Of a DNA stretch of 18,011 nt, positions 7,306-14,843 are shown in pieces. This DNA is from Propionibacteriaceae bacterium (GTDB taxonomy: Bacteria; Actinomycetota; Actinomycetes; Propionibacteriales; Propionibacteriaceae): positions 1 through 18,011 of the forward strand of contig JAIRRM010000184.1 of NCBI GenBank assembly GCA_031255975.1, read 5' to 3'. Numbering within the stretch: position 1 is the stretch's first letter; every line of letters begins with the position of its first letter. The notes under the pieces are model-generated. The model saw only the letters and a program-made list of their open reading frames with translations, ran no database searches and had not been told where the DNA came from. Both the position numbers and the translations under genes were made by a program.

Positions 7306-8226
7306 ATGAGTGATGCGCGCTCGATTCTAAATCTGGGTATCGACGTGGGAGGCACCAAGACGTACGGCGTGGTGCTTGACGGAGCCGACAAAGTGGTGGC
7401 GCGAGGCAGTTCACCCACGCAGAAGAGTGCGGCTGGAGTGCAGGCATCGGTGACCGGGGTGGCGCGAGCGCTGGCAGTCGAATTGGGTATCGACATCACA
7501 GGCTTTGCCAGCGTCGGCATCGGCATCCCCGGCATGGTGGACACCTGCACCGGGGAGGTGGTCTCTGCCGTGAATCTGGGGTTCGACCGGATGCCGTTGG
7601 CTGCTGCCATGGCCCCGGTGTTCCAGGTTCCGGTGTGTATCGACAATGACATGAAGGTGGCGTTGCGCGGTGCCGGATTGTTGCTCGGCACCGATTCGCT
7701 GGTGTACCTCAATATCGGTACGGGGGTGGCTTCTGCCGCCATGGAACGTGGCCGGGTGGTGCGCGGAACCGAGAACATCGCCGGTGAAATCGGCCATATC
7801 ATCTATGAGCCGGGCGGGCCACTGTGCCTTTGCGGACAACAGGGCTGTCTGGAGGCGGTGCTCGGCGGACGCTACCTGGTGCCCCGGTTGGCGGAGGCCG
7901 GAGTGGAGTGGGCCGGTTTGGGTGCTATGCCGAAACATCCAGAGTATGCGCGCTGCGTAGGAGCGTTGGCGTGGGCCATCTCGGTGCTGTACCTGATGTA
8001 TGACCCGTCGGTGATAGCCCTAGGTGGCGGTGTGGTTGGTGCCGCGTCCTGGCTGCCAGAAGCGTTGAGCGCGGAGTTGACGACGCGTGCCGCCCGCGCG
8101 ATGTTCCCAGATTTCAAGCTCATTGAATCGCGGCTGCGTTTCCCCAGCACCACCGACCGTGCCGAGGTTGGAGCCATCGGAGCGGCGCTGGTGGGTCGGG
8201 ACAGCGCGGACAGTACCAAAGGGTAG
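7306..8226 (+). CDS. ROK-family sugar kinase, probable N-acetylglucosamine kinase
   Basis: This cytoplasmic kinase of 306 residues is likely to phosphorylate the free GlcNAc released by the phosphorylase to GlcNAc-6-P using ATP. The ATP-phosphate loop is intact (DVGGTK, 13-18). The catalytic base region reads IDND (112-115), followed by LNIGTGV, the GEIGH segment (His164) and the zinc motif CLCGQQGC (174-181), then ALGGGV near the C-terminus. It has no N-terminal HTH, unlike the ROK repressor in the same operon. The ATG at 7306 is chosen because AAGGGG lies about nine bases upstream; a TTG at 7303 would add one residue. Sequence alone does not separate GlcNAc kinase from glucokinase or ManNAc kinase; the assignment rests on the neighbouring phosphorylase and nag genes. 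Confidence 0.88.
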   Translation: MSDARSILNLGIDVGGTKTYGVVLDGADKVVARGSSPTQKSAAGVQASVTGVARALAVELGIDITGFASVGIGIPGMVDTCTGEVVSAVNLGFDRMPLAAAMAPVFQVPVCIDNDMKVALRGAGLLLGTDSLVYLNIGTGVASAAMERGRVVRGTENIAGEIGHIIYEPGGPLCLCGQQGCLEAVLGGRYLVPRLAEAGVEWAGLGAMPKHPEYARCVGALAWAISVLYLMYDPSVIALGGGVVGAASWLPEALSAELTTRAARAMFPDFKLIESRLRFPSTTDRAEVGAIGAALVGRDSADSTKG

Positions 8227-8239
8227 GCGAGGTGGCATC

Positions 8240-10486
8240 ATGCGGCCCAGAGTAAAAGCGGTGGTGTTGGCGGCTGGGCACGATTCTGAGACTCGTGCGC
8301 TGCTGTTGCGACCCTTTGCGAACTCCACCGTCATCGAACAGGCATTGGCTACGGTGACTCAGGTGGTGCCCAAGCGCGATGTCATCATCGTGGTGGATGA
8401 GCACGACTCGGCGGTACGCGAGCATCTGGGTGATTCTTGGCGTTACGTGATGCAGACGGTGCAAGCCGGCACCGGTGATGCGGTGCGTTGTGCCCGCTTC
8501 GAGTTGGAAGGTTTCAACGGCGATGTGCTGGTCGCCTACGGCGATACCCCGCTCATCCGTTCGTCGAGTCTGCGGGGGCTGTTGTGGCGACACCAGCTAA
8601 AGGAGGCGCAGCTTTCAGCGCTGACGGCGATGTTGGAGCATCCGGCGTCTTACGGCCGGGTGGTTCGAGGTGTCGCGGGTGAAATCGCCGGCATCGTGGA
8701 ACCGGAGGATCAGACTCCGGAGACTGAGCGGCTCACCGAGGTGAACGTCGGGGCGTACGTTATTGACAACTCGTTGCTCATCCCCACCCTGGATGAGATG
8801 GCGGCGGCGGGGGAGCATCGGCTCACTGAATTGGTGGAGCGGCTCATCGCTGCCGGGCACACCATTTCGTCGTACGCCATCTACGACCCGGATGAGGTGC
8901 AGGGCATCAATTCGCTGGAAGAGTTGGTTACCGCTGGCGATATCGTGTTGAAGCGGCTGTTCGCGCCCAGTCACGTCATTGAGACTGGTGAGATCGAGTT
9001 CGGTACTGGCGGTTGGCGAGCGCGTATCGGCGAAGGGTTCACATTGCACAATGTTCGGCGGTTGACGCAGGCGTTGGCCAATGATGTGACTCGGCGCGGC
9101 TTGGAGTCGCAGGGGGTGGTGATCGGCGGTGACCGGCGTTTCCTCTCCGCCGAGTCGGTGGTGGTGGCCGCCGAAGTGTTCGCCGGTAATAACATCCCGG
9201 TGAAGTTGTTGCTGGGCGACGTGCCCACGCCTTTGGTGACGTTCGCCGCTCCCCACCTGGGGTGCGGATACGGGCTGGTGTTCACCGCCAGCCACAATCC
9301 GCCGCAGTGGAACGGTCTCAAGGTGTTTCGCGCCGACGGCTCGTTACCGCTTGCCGCCGAAACCGACCGATTCTGCGCCGAAGCCAACGCGCTTGGCCCA
9401 GCCGATGTGGTGTCGCTCGACTTAGAGTTGGCGAAAGCGTCCGGCATTGTCCAGGACACTGACCTGACCAACGCCTATGTGGACGCGGTGGAGCGATTGG
9501 TAGACGTGGCCGCGATGCGCGACTCCGGGGGGCTCAGAGTGTTGGTAGATCCGATGTATGGCACCTCACAACTCACGCTCGGCATGATTCTCTCGGACGC
9601 CCGTTGTCGTAGCGAGTTCATCCACTCGGCTGTCAACCCGCTGTTTGGTGGGCAGTCCCCGGCTCCTGATCCAGAGGCATTGAGTCAGCTCATCACGATG
9701 ATGAAGACCGGTGGTTACGGATTGGGGTTGGCCACCGATGGCGACTCTGATCGTATCGGCGTTATCGATGGGCAAGGGCGCTACGTGTCTACCAATGACC
9801 TGCTGCTGCTTATCTACTGGTATCTGCACGAGGTGCGCGGCATGAAGGGCGGTGTGGTGCGTAATCTGGCCACCACTCATCTGCTCGACCGGTTGGCGGA
9901 GCATTTTGGCGAGCGCCATTTGGAGGTGCCGGTGGGCTTCAAGCACATTACCGCTGGGATGGCCGAGATCGACGCGTTGCTGGGGGGCGAAAGCTCTGGC
10001 GGGCTCACCGTCCGGGGACATATCTTGGGCAAGGACGGCATCTTCGCTTGCGCCCTGGTGGTGGAGATGCTGGCCGTAACCGGACGGACACTCACCGAAC
10101 TTTTGCGTGATGTGTACGCCATCACCGGACGGCGCTACCAGCGGGAGCACGGTGTCCCTGCCACCCCGGAGATGCGGGTGGAGTTGCCGCGCCGGATGGC
10201 CGTTGCCGCGCCCAGTGAGGTGGCGGGATACCCGGTGGAGCGTATCGACACCAAAGACGGCATCAAAATCCACTTGGTATCAGAATCCGGCTCCGCTCAG
10301 GCGGCGGATAAGCCTGGACGAGCGGGGCAAGGTGCTTGGGTATTGCTCAGATTCTCTGGCACCGAACCGGTGCTACGGATGTTCGCGGAAGCCGAAAGCC
10401 AGTCGAAGGTGCGGCAACTCATCAACTGGGTGGGTGACTTCGCCGCCGGGGTATGCCCCGGCGATCAGCCGCAAACCCATGTCTGA
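8240..10486 (+). CDS. Fusion of a GlmU-like nucleotidyltransferase domain and a phosphohexomutase
   Basis: This 748-residue protein has two domains. Residues 1 to about 240 resemble the GlmU pyrophosphorylase domain: VKAVVLAAG, QAGTGDAV (75-82), AYGDTPLI (99-106), SYGRVVR, GIVEPED, TEVNVG and EVQGINS. Its signature loop is degenerate: LAAG is followed by HDSETRALLLRPF instead of xGTRMxSxLPK, so the catalytic Lys is missing. Residues 250-735 form an alpha-D-phosphohexomutase with all loops intact: FGTGGWR, the phosphoserine loop TASHNP (Ser351), the metal loop DGDSDR (500-505), the sugar loop GGESSGG (582-588) and the phosphate loop RFSGTEP (704-710). The mutase probably turns the phosphorylase product GlcNAc-1-P into GlcNAc-6-P. 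There is no GlmU acetyltransferase domain. The ATG at 8240 follows the kinase stop by 13 bases and has a purine-rich AGGCGAGG upstream; an earlier in-frame codon would overlap the kinase gene. Confidence 0.85.
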   Translation: MRPRVKAVVLAAGHDSETRALLLRPFANSTVIEQALATVTQVVPKRDVIIVVDEHDSAVREHLGDSWRYVMQTVQAGTGDAVRCARFELEGFNGDVLVAYGDTPLIRSSSLRGLLWRHQLKEAQLSALTAMLEHPASYGRVVRGVAGEIAGIVEPEDQTPETERLTEVNVGAYVIDNSLLIPTLDEMAAAGEHRLTELVERLIAAGHTISSYAIYDPDEVQGINSLEELVTAGDIVLKRLFAPSHVIETGEIEFGTGGWRARIGEGFTLHNVRRLTQALANDVTRRGLESQGVVIGGDRRFLSAESVVVAAEVFAGNNIPVKLLLGDVPTPLVTFAAPHLGCGYGLVFTASHNPPQWNGLKVFRADGSLPLAAETDRFCAEANALGPADVVSLDLELAKASGIVQDTDLTNAYVDAVERLVDVAAMRDSGGLRVLVDPMYGTSQLTLGMILSDARCRSEFIHSAVNPLFGGQSPAPDPEALSQLITMMKTGGYGLGLATDGDSDRIGVIDGQGRYVSTNDLLLLIYWYLHEVRGMKGGVVRNLATTHLLDRLAEHFGERHLEVPVGFKHITAGMAEIDALLGGESSGGLTVRGHILGKDGIFACALVVEMLAVTGRTLTELLRDVYAITGRRYQREHGVPATPEMRVELPRRMAVAAPSEVAGYPVERIDTKDGIKIHLVSESGSAQAADKPGRAGQGAWVLLRFSGTEPVLRMFAEAESQSKVRQLINWVGDFAAGVCPGDQPQTHV

Positions 10487-10521
10487 CCATCGATAACAGC
10501 AATTAAGGAGCACCAGGCGGT

Positions 10522-13005
10522 ATGCAGTACGGCCATTTTGACGATGCGGCGCAAGAGTATGTGATCGACCGGGTGGATACTCCGTCCAGTTGGATCAACT
10601 ATCTCGGTGTGGAGCGTTGGTGTACCGTCATCAATCAAAGTGCCGGGGGTTACAGTTTTTTCCGTTCGCCGCAGTCCGGTCGGGTTACCAGATTTCGGCC
10701 CAATGGGGTGCCCGTTGATCGCCCCGGCCATTATCTGTATCTGCGTGATGATTCCGATGGCGATTACTGGTCGGCGTCTTGGCAGCCGGTGGGAAAGCCG
10801 CTGCGTCCGTTTGATGCCGGAAACGCGAACCCTGGTGAAGGGGCGGCTAGTTATCGTACTCGCCATGGGCTGTCGTACAGTGTGTATGAATCGGAGTATC
10901 GAGGCATAACTGCTAGTCAGCGTATATTTGTGCCGCTGGGCGATGATGTGGAACTGTGGGATGTGAGCGTCAGCAACAACTCTGCAGCAACCAGGGAACT
11001 CTCATTGTTCGGGTACGTGGAGTTCAGCTTCCATTCGGTGCAGATCGACAACGAGAACTTTCAGATGTCGCTTTACGCGGCGGGTTCGTCGTACGCCGCT
11101 GCGGTGATCGAGTACGACTTCTTCTACGAGCCGTGGACGTACCACTTTTTCACCGCGACACGCGAACCGGCCGGGTTCGATTCTCTGCGCGATAGCTTCA
11201 TCGGATCGTACCGAGATGAGGGTAATCCGTTGGCTGTGGAGCGTGGGGAATGCTCTAATTCGCAGGGCGCCACCGGGAATCATTGCGGCGCATTGCAGCA
11301 TCGCGTCACGCTGGCCCCCGGCGAGACGGTGCGATTCACGTATTTGTTGGGTTATGGTCGCCGCGAGGTCGGGCAGCGGCTCCGCGACAAATACGCCGAT
11401 CCGGCTGCGGTAGACAGCGCTATCGCAAACTTGGCCAACTATTGGCAGGCCAAGCGGGCGGTGCTACAGGTACGTACCCCGGACGCCGATCTGAACACTC
11501 TCATCAACACCTGGACGCTCTATCAGGCCGAAACCTGCGCGGTGTGGAGCCGCTTCGCATCGTTTGTGGAGGTAGGTGGTCGCGTCGGGCTGGGTTACCG
11601 CGACACTTCGCAAGACGTGATGAGCGTGCCGCACACCAACCCCGACAAAGTGCGGCAGCGTCTTGTCGAACTGCTGCACGGGCAGATGAGTTGGGGCTAT
11701 GGATTGCATCTGTTCGACCCGGCGTTGTTCGCCGGGCCGCGTGATGACATCCCCGGCGGGGTGAAGCTCCCCACGGTGGTGCCGAGCCGGGCCAGCGATC
11801 TGGTGCATGGCCTTGATGACGCCTGCTCCGACGATCACCTCTGGCTGGTGCCCAGCGTGGTGCAGTACGTGGTGGAAACCGGGGCGTTGTGTTTCTTAGA
11901 CGAGGTGATCCCGTTCGCCGATTCCGCGTTGAATCAAAGCGAACGTAGCGCGGTCATCGGAGTTGAAGCCGCCAACGGCTATGACCCCACTCCCACCACG
12001 GTGTACCAACATCTGCTGCGCGCTATCGAGTTCACCGCGGCGCAGGTGGGGGAGAACGGCATCGCCAAAGGGCTGCGAGCCGACTGGAATGATTGTCTGA
12101 ACCTGGGAGGCGGGCAGAGCGCGCTGGTGGCGTTCCTGCATGTCTGGGCGACACGTTCTTTGCTGGGGTTGGTGGCTCAGTTGCCCGAGAGTGACCCGCG
12201 CCGCGCTGACCTGCCGCGACTGGAAGCCATCTCCATCGAGGTGGGAACAGCCATTGAGCGCGAACTTTGGGACGGAGCCTGGTACCTGCGCGGCTTCACC
12301 AGCGGCGGGGTGCCCATCGGCTCCAACGCGTCACCGGAGGGAAAGGTGTTCTTGGAGCACATGCCATGGGCGGTGATTTCTGGCGTGGCTGTTCCCGAGC
12401 GGGCTACGCAGGCCATGAACGCCGTACACGAGCATCTCGCCAGTGAGTATGGCGCGCATCTGGTGTGGCCTGCCTACACCAAGGTGGACGACGCCATCGG
12501 CTATGTCACCAGGGTGTATCCCGGAGTGAAGGAGAACGGCGCCATATTCTCGCATCCGAACGCGTGGCCGGTGATCGCCGAGGCGCTGCTCGGGCGTGGT
12601 GAGCGCGCATACGGTTACTACCGCGCGCTGGCACCCAGCCGCTATAACGACCGTATCGAGGTGCGGCGTACCGAACCGTACGTATACGCTCAGTTCGAGT
12701 ACGGTCGTGACCATGAGTTCTTCGGACGGGCGGAGAACCCCTGGCTTACCGGCACCGCCGGGTGGATGTACACCGCCGCCACCCAGTATCTGCTGGGCAT
12801 CCGGCCTACTCTCACCGGGTTGGTGGTTGACCCCTGTATCCCGCCGGAGTGGGAGGGCTTCGAGGTCACCAGAGTTTGGCGCGGGGCCACCTACCGGATC
12901 AAGGTCGAGAATCCGCGGCACGTCAGTTGCGCCGCTTCTCGTCCTGCCGCCGTATTGCCGGTGATCTCCGCCGGTGAGACGCATAGCGTAACGGTTGTCC
13001 TCTAA
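10522..13005 (+). CDS. chbP: GH94 N,N'-diacetylchitobiose phosphorylase
   Basis: This cytoplasmic inverting phosphorylase of 827 residues should cleave (GlcNAc)2 with inorganic phosphate into alpha-GlcNAc-1-P and GlcNAc. The N-terminus (YGHFDDAAQEYVI, then WINYLG, then AGGYSF) is typical of GH94 disaccharide phosphorylases. The middle is closer to what I recall of Vibrio chitobiose phosphorylase than to cellobiose phosphorylase: FRPN..DRPGHY.YLRDD, CSNS...NHCG, and WTLYQAETC.VWSRFASF.EVGGR. The catalytic Asp lies in ADWNDCLNLGGG (520-531). The C-terminal part has ENGAIFSHPN (671-680) and the phosphate-site TGTAGW (743-748). About 20 extra residues at about 467-490 make it longer than the roughly 800-residue Vibrio enzyme. 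A TAAGGAG lies upstream of the ATG. It is the last gene of the operon and explains the neighbouring mutase and kinase. Confidence 0.92.
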   Translation: MQYGHFDDAAQEYVIDRVDTPSSWINYLGVERWCTVINQSAGGYSFFRSPQSGRVTRFRPNGVPVDRPGHYLYLRDDSDGDYWSASWQPVGKPLRPFDAGNANPGEGAASYRTRHGLSYSVYESEYRGITASQRIFVPLGDDVELWDVSVSNNSAATRELSLFGYVEFSFHSVQIDNENFQMSLYAAGSSYAAAVIEYDFFYEPWTYHFFTATREPAGFDSLRDSFIGSYRDEGNPLAVERGECSNSQGATGNHCGALQHRVTLAPGETVRFTYLLGYGRREVGQRLRDKYADPAAVDSAIANLANYWQAKRAVLQVRTPDADLNTLINTWTLYQAETCAVWSRFASFVEVGGRVGLGYRDTSQDVMSVPHTNPDKVRQRLVELLHGQMSWGYGLHLFDPALFAGPRDDIPGGVKLPTVVPSRASDLVHGLDDACSDDHLWLVPSVVQYVVETGALCFLDEVIPFADSALNQSERSAVIGVEAANGYDPTPTTVYQHLLRAIEFTAAQVGENGIAKGLRADWNDCLNLGGGQSALVAFLHVWATRSLLGLVAQLPESDPRRADLPRLEAISIEVGTAIERELWDGAWYLRGFTSGGVPIGSNASPEGKVFLEHMPWAVISGVAVPERATQAMNAVHEHLASEYGAHLVWPAYTKVDDAIGYVTRVYPGVKENGAIFSHPNAWPVIAEALLGRGERAYGYYRALAPSRYNDRIEVRRTEPYVYAQFEYGRDHEFFGRAENPWLTGTAGWMYTAATQYLLGIRPTLTGLVVDPCIPPEWEGFEVTRVWRGATYRIKVENPRHVSCAASRPAAVLPVISAGETHSVTVVL

Positions 13006-13020
13006 CAGGCATCCTGGCGC

Positions 13021-13050
13021 TTGACGCGGATAGCGATATATCGCTAGAGT
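13021..13050 (+). promoter_or_regulatory. Promoter of the ABC exporter operon
   Basis: TTGACG (13021-13026) and TAGAGT (13045-13050) form -35 and -10 boxes with an 18-base spacer that is almost wholly occupied by a 16-bp palindrome. The predicted start is near 13057, leaving a 5' leader of about 50 bases. A second -10-like TAGAAT at 13096-13101 lies eight bases before the ATG at 13110, placed as for a leaderless start, but without a good -35 box. Confidence 0.55.
13031..13046. promoter_or_regulatory. 16-bp perfect palindrome, probable repressor operator
   Basis: TAGCGATATATCGCTA is fully self-complementary and lies between the -35 and -10 boxes of the exporter promoter. A further half-site (GATAGCGA, 13075-13082) repeats its left end, preceded by GA as in the palindrome, 46 bases downstream. 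Such dyads in multidrug-exporter promoters are usually bound by TetR-, PadR- or MarR-type repressors. No such regulator is encoded in this window. Confidence 0.65.
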
Positions 13051-13109
13051 TGCGGGGTTGTGCCGCTACACTCCGATAGCGACACCCCTGAGCACTAGAA
13101 TCGCGGTCG

Positions 13110-14843
13110 ATGCTTCGTAAATTGGTTTTCCGTTTTATCAGGCCCTACGGCGGCGCGTTGCTTGGCGTGTTGCTGTTGCAGGCCATGGCCTCTATGGCCT
13201 CGCTCACGCTGCCCACACTCAACGCCGCCATCATCGACGACGGTGTGGCCAAAGGCGATACCGCGTTCATCTGGACTCGTGGCGCGCTGATGCTGGCTGT
13301 CAGTGTCGCGCAGGTAGTGGGTCAGGTCGGTGCCGCTTTCTGCGGTGCCAAGCTGGCGATGGGTTTTGGACGCGATGTACGCGCCGGGCTTTTCGATCAT
13401 GTGCTCCGGTTTTCCGCGCGTGAGGTGAACAAGTTTGGCGCGCCGAGTCTCATCACCCGTAACACCAATGACGTACAGCAGGTGCAACAACTGTTGCTGA
13501 TGAGTTGCGTATTCATCGCGTCTGCTCCGCTCACCGCCGGCGGGGGCATTGTGATGGCGTTGCGCGAAGACATCGGTCTTTCCTGGCTCATCCTGGCGGC
13601 TGTCGGCGCGCTAGGCGTCGTCATCGGCATCGTGGTGGGGTTTATGACGCCGTTGTTTCGCAAGAACCAGGAGCGTATCGACAACATCAACCGGGTGTTA
13701 CGCGAGCAGTTGACCGGCATTCGGGTGATTCGGGCGTTCATCCGCGAGCCATCGGAGCGAAAACGCTTCCGGGCGGCCAACAGCGACCTGATGACCCTTG
13801 GCTTCAAGATCGGCACGCTGTTCTCGCTGATCTTCCCCGCCGTGAACCTGATTCTCAACCTGTCTACCGTGGGGGTGATGTGGTTCGGCGGGCATCGTAT
13901 TGACACTGGCGATTTGCAGATTGGGCAGATGCAGGCGTTCATCCAATATCTGATGCAGATTCTGATGAGCGTGATGATGGCCACCATGATGTTGATGATG
14001 CTGCCGCGAGCCCAGGTGTGCGCCCGGCGCATCATGGAGGTGTTCAACACTCCTTCGTCCGTGGCCGAGCCGGAACACCCGATCACCGAGGTGGCCACCA
14101 AGGGGCACATCGAGTTTAAGAATGTGACCTACCACTACCCCGGTGCCGAAAGCCCGGTGCTCAAAGACGTGAGTTTTGCCGTGGAGCCCGGCACCGTCAC
14201 CGCCATTGTCGGAGCCACCGGTTCCGGGAAGACCACCTTGGTGAACCTGATCCCACGCTTGGCCGACGCCACCTCCGGCTCTGTACTGGTAGACGGGGTG
14301 GACGTACGCCAGCTTGACCAAGACGTGCTGTGGGCGCATGTCGGGCTGGTGCCACAGAAGCCGTACCTGTTTTCCGGCACGGTGGCCAGCAACCTGGAGT
14401 ACGGCAAACCGGATGCCAGCGCGGACGAGATGTGGACGGCGCTGCGTACCGCCGCCGCGGAAAGTTTCGTGCGGGAACGCGGCGGATTGGAAAGCGGCAT
14501 CGCGCAGGGAGGTACCGACGTATCCGGCGGGCAGCGGCAACGACTATCCATAGCCAGAGCGCTGATGAAGCAGCCAGACGTTTACGTATTCGACGACGCC
14601 TTCTCGGCGCTCGATGTGGCCACTGATGCCCAGGTACGCTCCGCGCTTGCTGCGGAGACCAAGGCGGCGGCGGTGTTGATCGTGGCGCAGCGCATCACGT
14701 CCATCAGAGACGCCGATCAGATTTTGGTGCTTGATGAGGGTCGCATCGTAGGGCGTGGCACTCACATCGAACTGTTGGCCGACTGCCCGACGTACGCCGA
14801 GATCGTCGCCTCGCAGCTAAGTGCGGAAGAGGCAACGGCATGA
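13110..14843 (+). CDS. Heterodimeric ABC exporter subunit with degenerate catalytic site
   Basis: This 577-residue type IV (type I exporter) half-transporter has an N-terminal six-helix membrane domain (about 1-310) and a C-terminal ATPase domain. Walker A is GATGSGKT (368-375), the signature VSGGQ (471-475) is canonical, but Walker B reads VFDDAFSALD, with Asp496 where the catalytic Glu should be, and the switch His is Gln527 (VAQRITS). This pattern is that of the degenerate partner in heterodimeric exporters such as BmrC or TM287. The stop codon overlaps the next start (ATGA), so the two subunits are made together. No clear Shine-Dalgarno sequence precedes the ATG at 13110. The substrate is unknown: multidrug, lipid or peptide export are all possible. 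It has its own promoter and need not serve the sugar pathway. Confidence 0.92.
   Translation: MLRKLVFRFIRPYGGALLGVLLLQAMASMASLTLPTLNAAIIDDGVAKGDTAFIWTRGALMLAVSVAQVVGQVGAAFCGAKLAMGFGRDVRAGLFDHVLRFSAREVNKFGAPSLITRNTNDVQQVQQLLLMSCVFIASAPLTAGGGIVMALREDIGLSWLILAAVGALGVVIGIVVGFMTPLFRKNQERIDNINRVLREQLTGIRVIRAFIREPSERKRFRAANSDLMTLGFKIGTLFSLIFPAVNLILNLSTVGVMWFGGHRIDTGDLQIGQMQAFIQYLMQILMSVMMATMMLMMLPRAQVCARRIMEVFNTPSSVAEPEHPITEVATKGHIEFKNVTYHYPGAESPVLKDVSFAVEPGTVTAIVGATGSGKTTLVNLIPRLADATSGSVLVDGVDVRQLDQDVLWAHVGLVPQKPYLFSGTVASNLEYGKPDASADEMWTALRTAAAESFVRERGGLESGIAQGGTDVSGGQRQRLSIARALMKQPDVYVFDDAFSALDVATDAQVRSALAAETKAAAVLIVAQRITSIRDADQILVLDEGRIVGRGTHIELLADCPTYAEIVASQLSAEEATA

Noticed and set aside
6798-7802. 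Minus-strand open frame of 334 codons across the second permease and the ROK kinase
   Set aside because: It spans the boundary of two convincing plus-strand genes and has low-complexity Thr/Ser/Pro/Ala composition.
8087-8239. Earlier in-frame start for the fusion protein
   Set aside because: It would overlap the kinase gene by 140 bases and add 51 unconserved residues. The ATG at 8240 is 13 bases after the kinase stop and directly precedes the conserved VKAVVLAAG.
10522-13005. Cellobiose phosphorylase as the product of the GH94 gene
   Set aside because: The CSNS...NHCG, DRPGHY and AETCxVWSRFASF segments match my recollection of chitobiose phosphorylase better, and all neighbours belong to GlcNAc metabolism. 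Not excluded without an assay.
13006-13030. Intrinsic terminator after the phosphorylase gene
   Set aside because: I found no stem with a U-tract between the stop codon and the exporter promoter, so some read-through into the exporter operon is possible.
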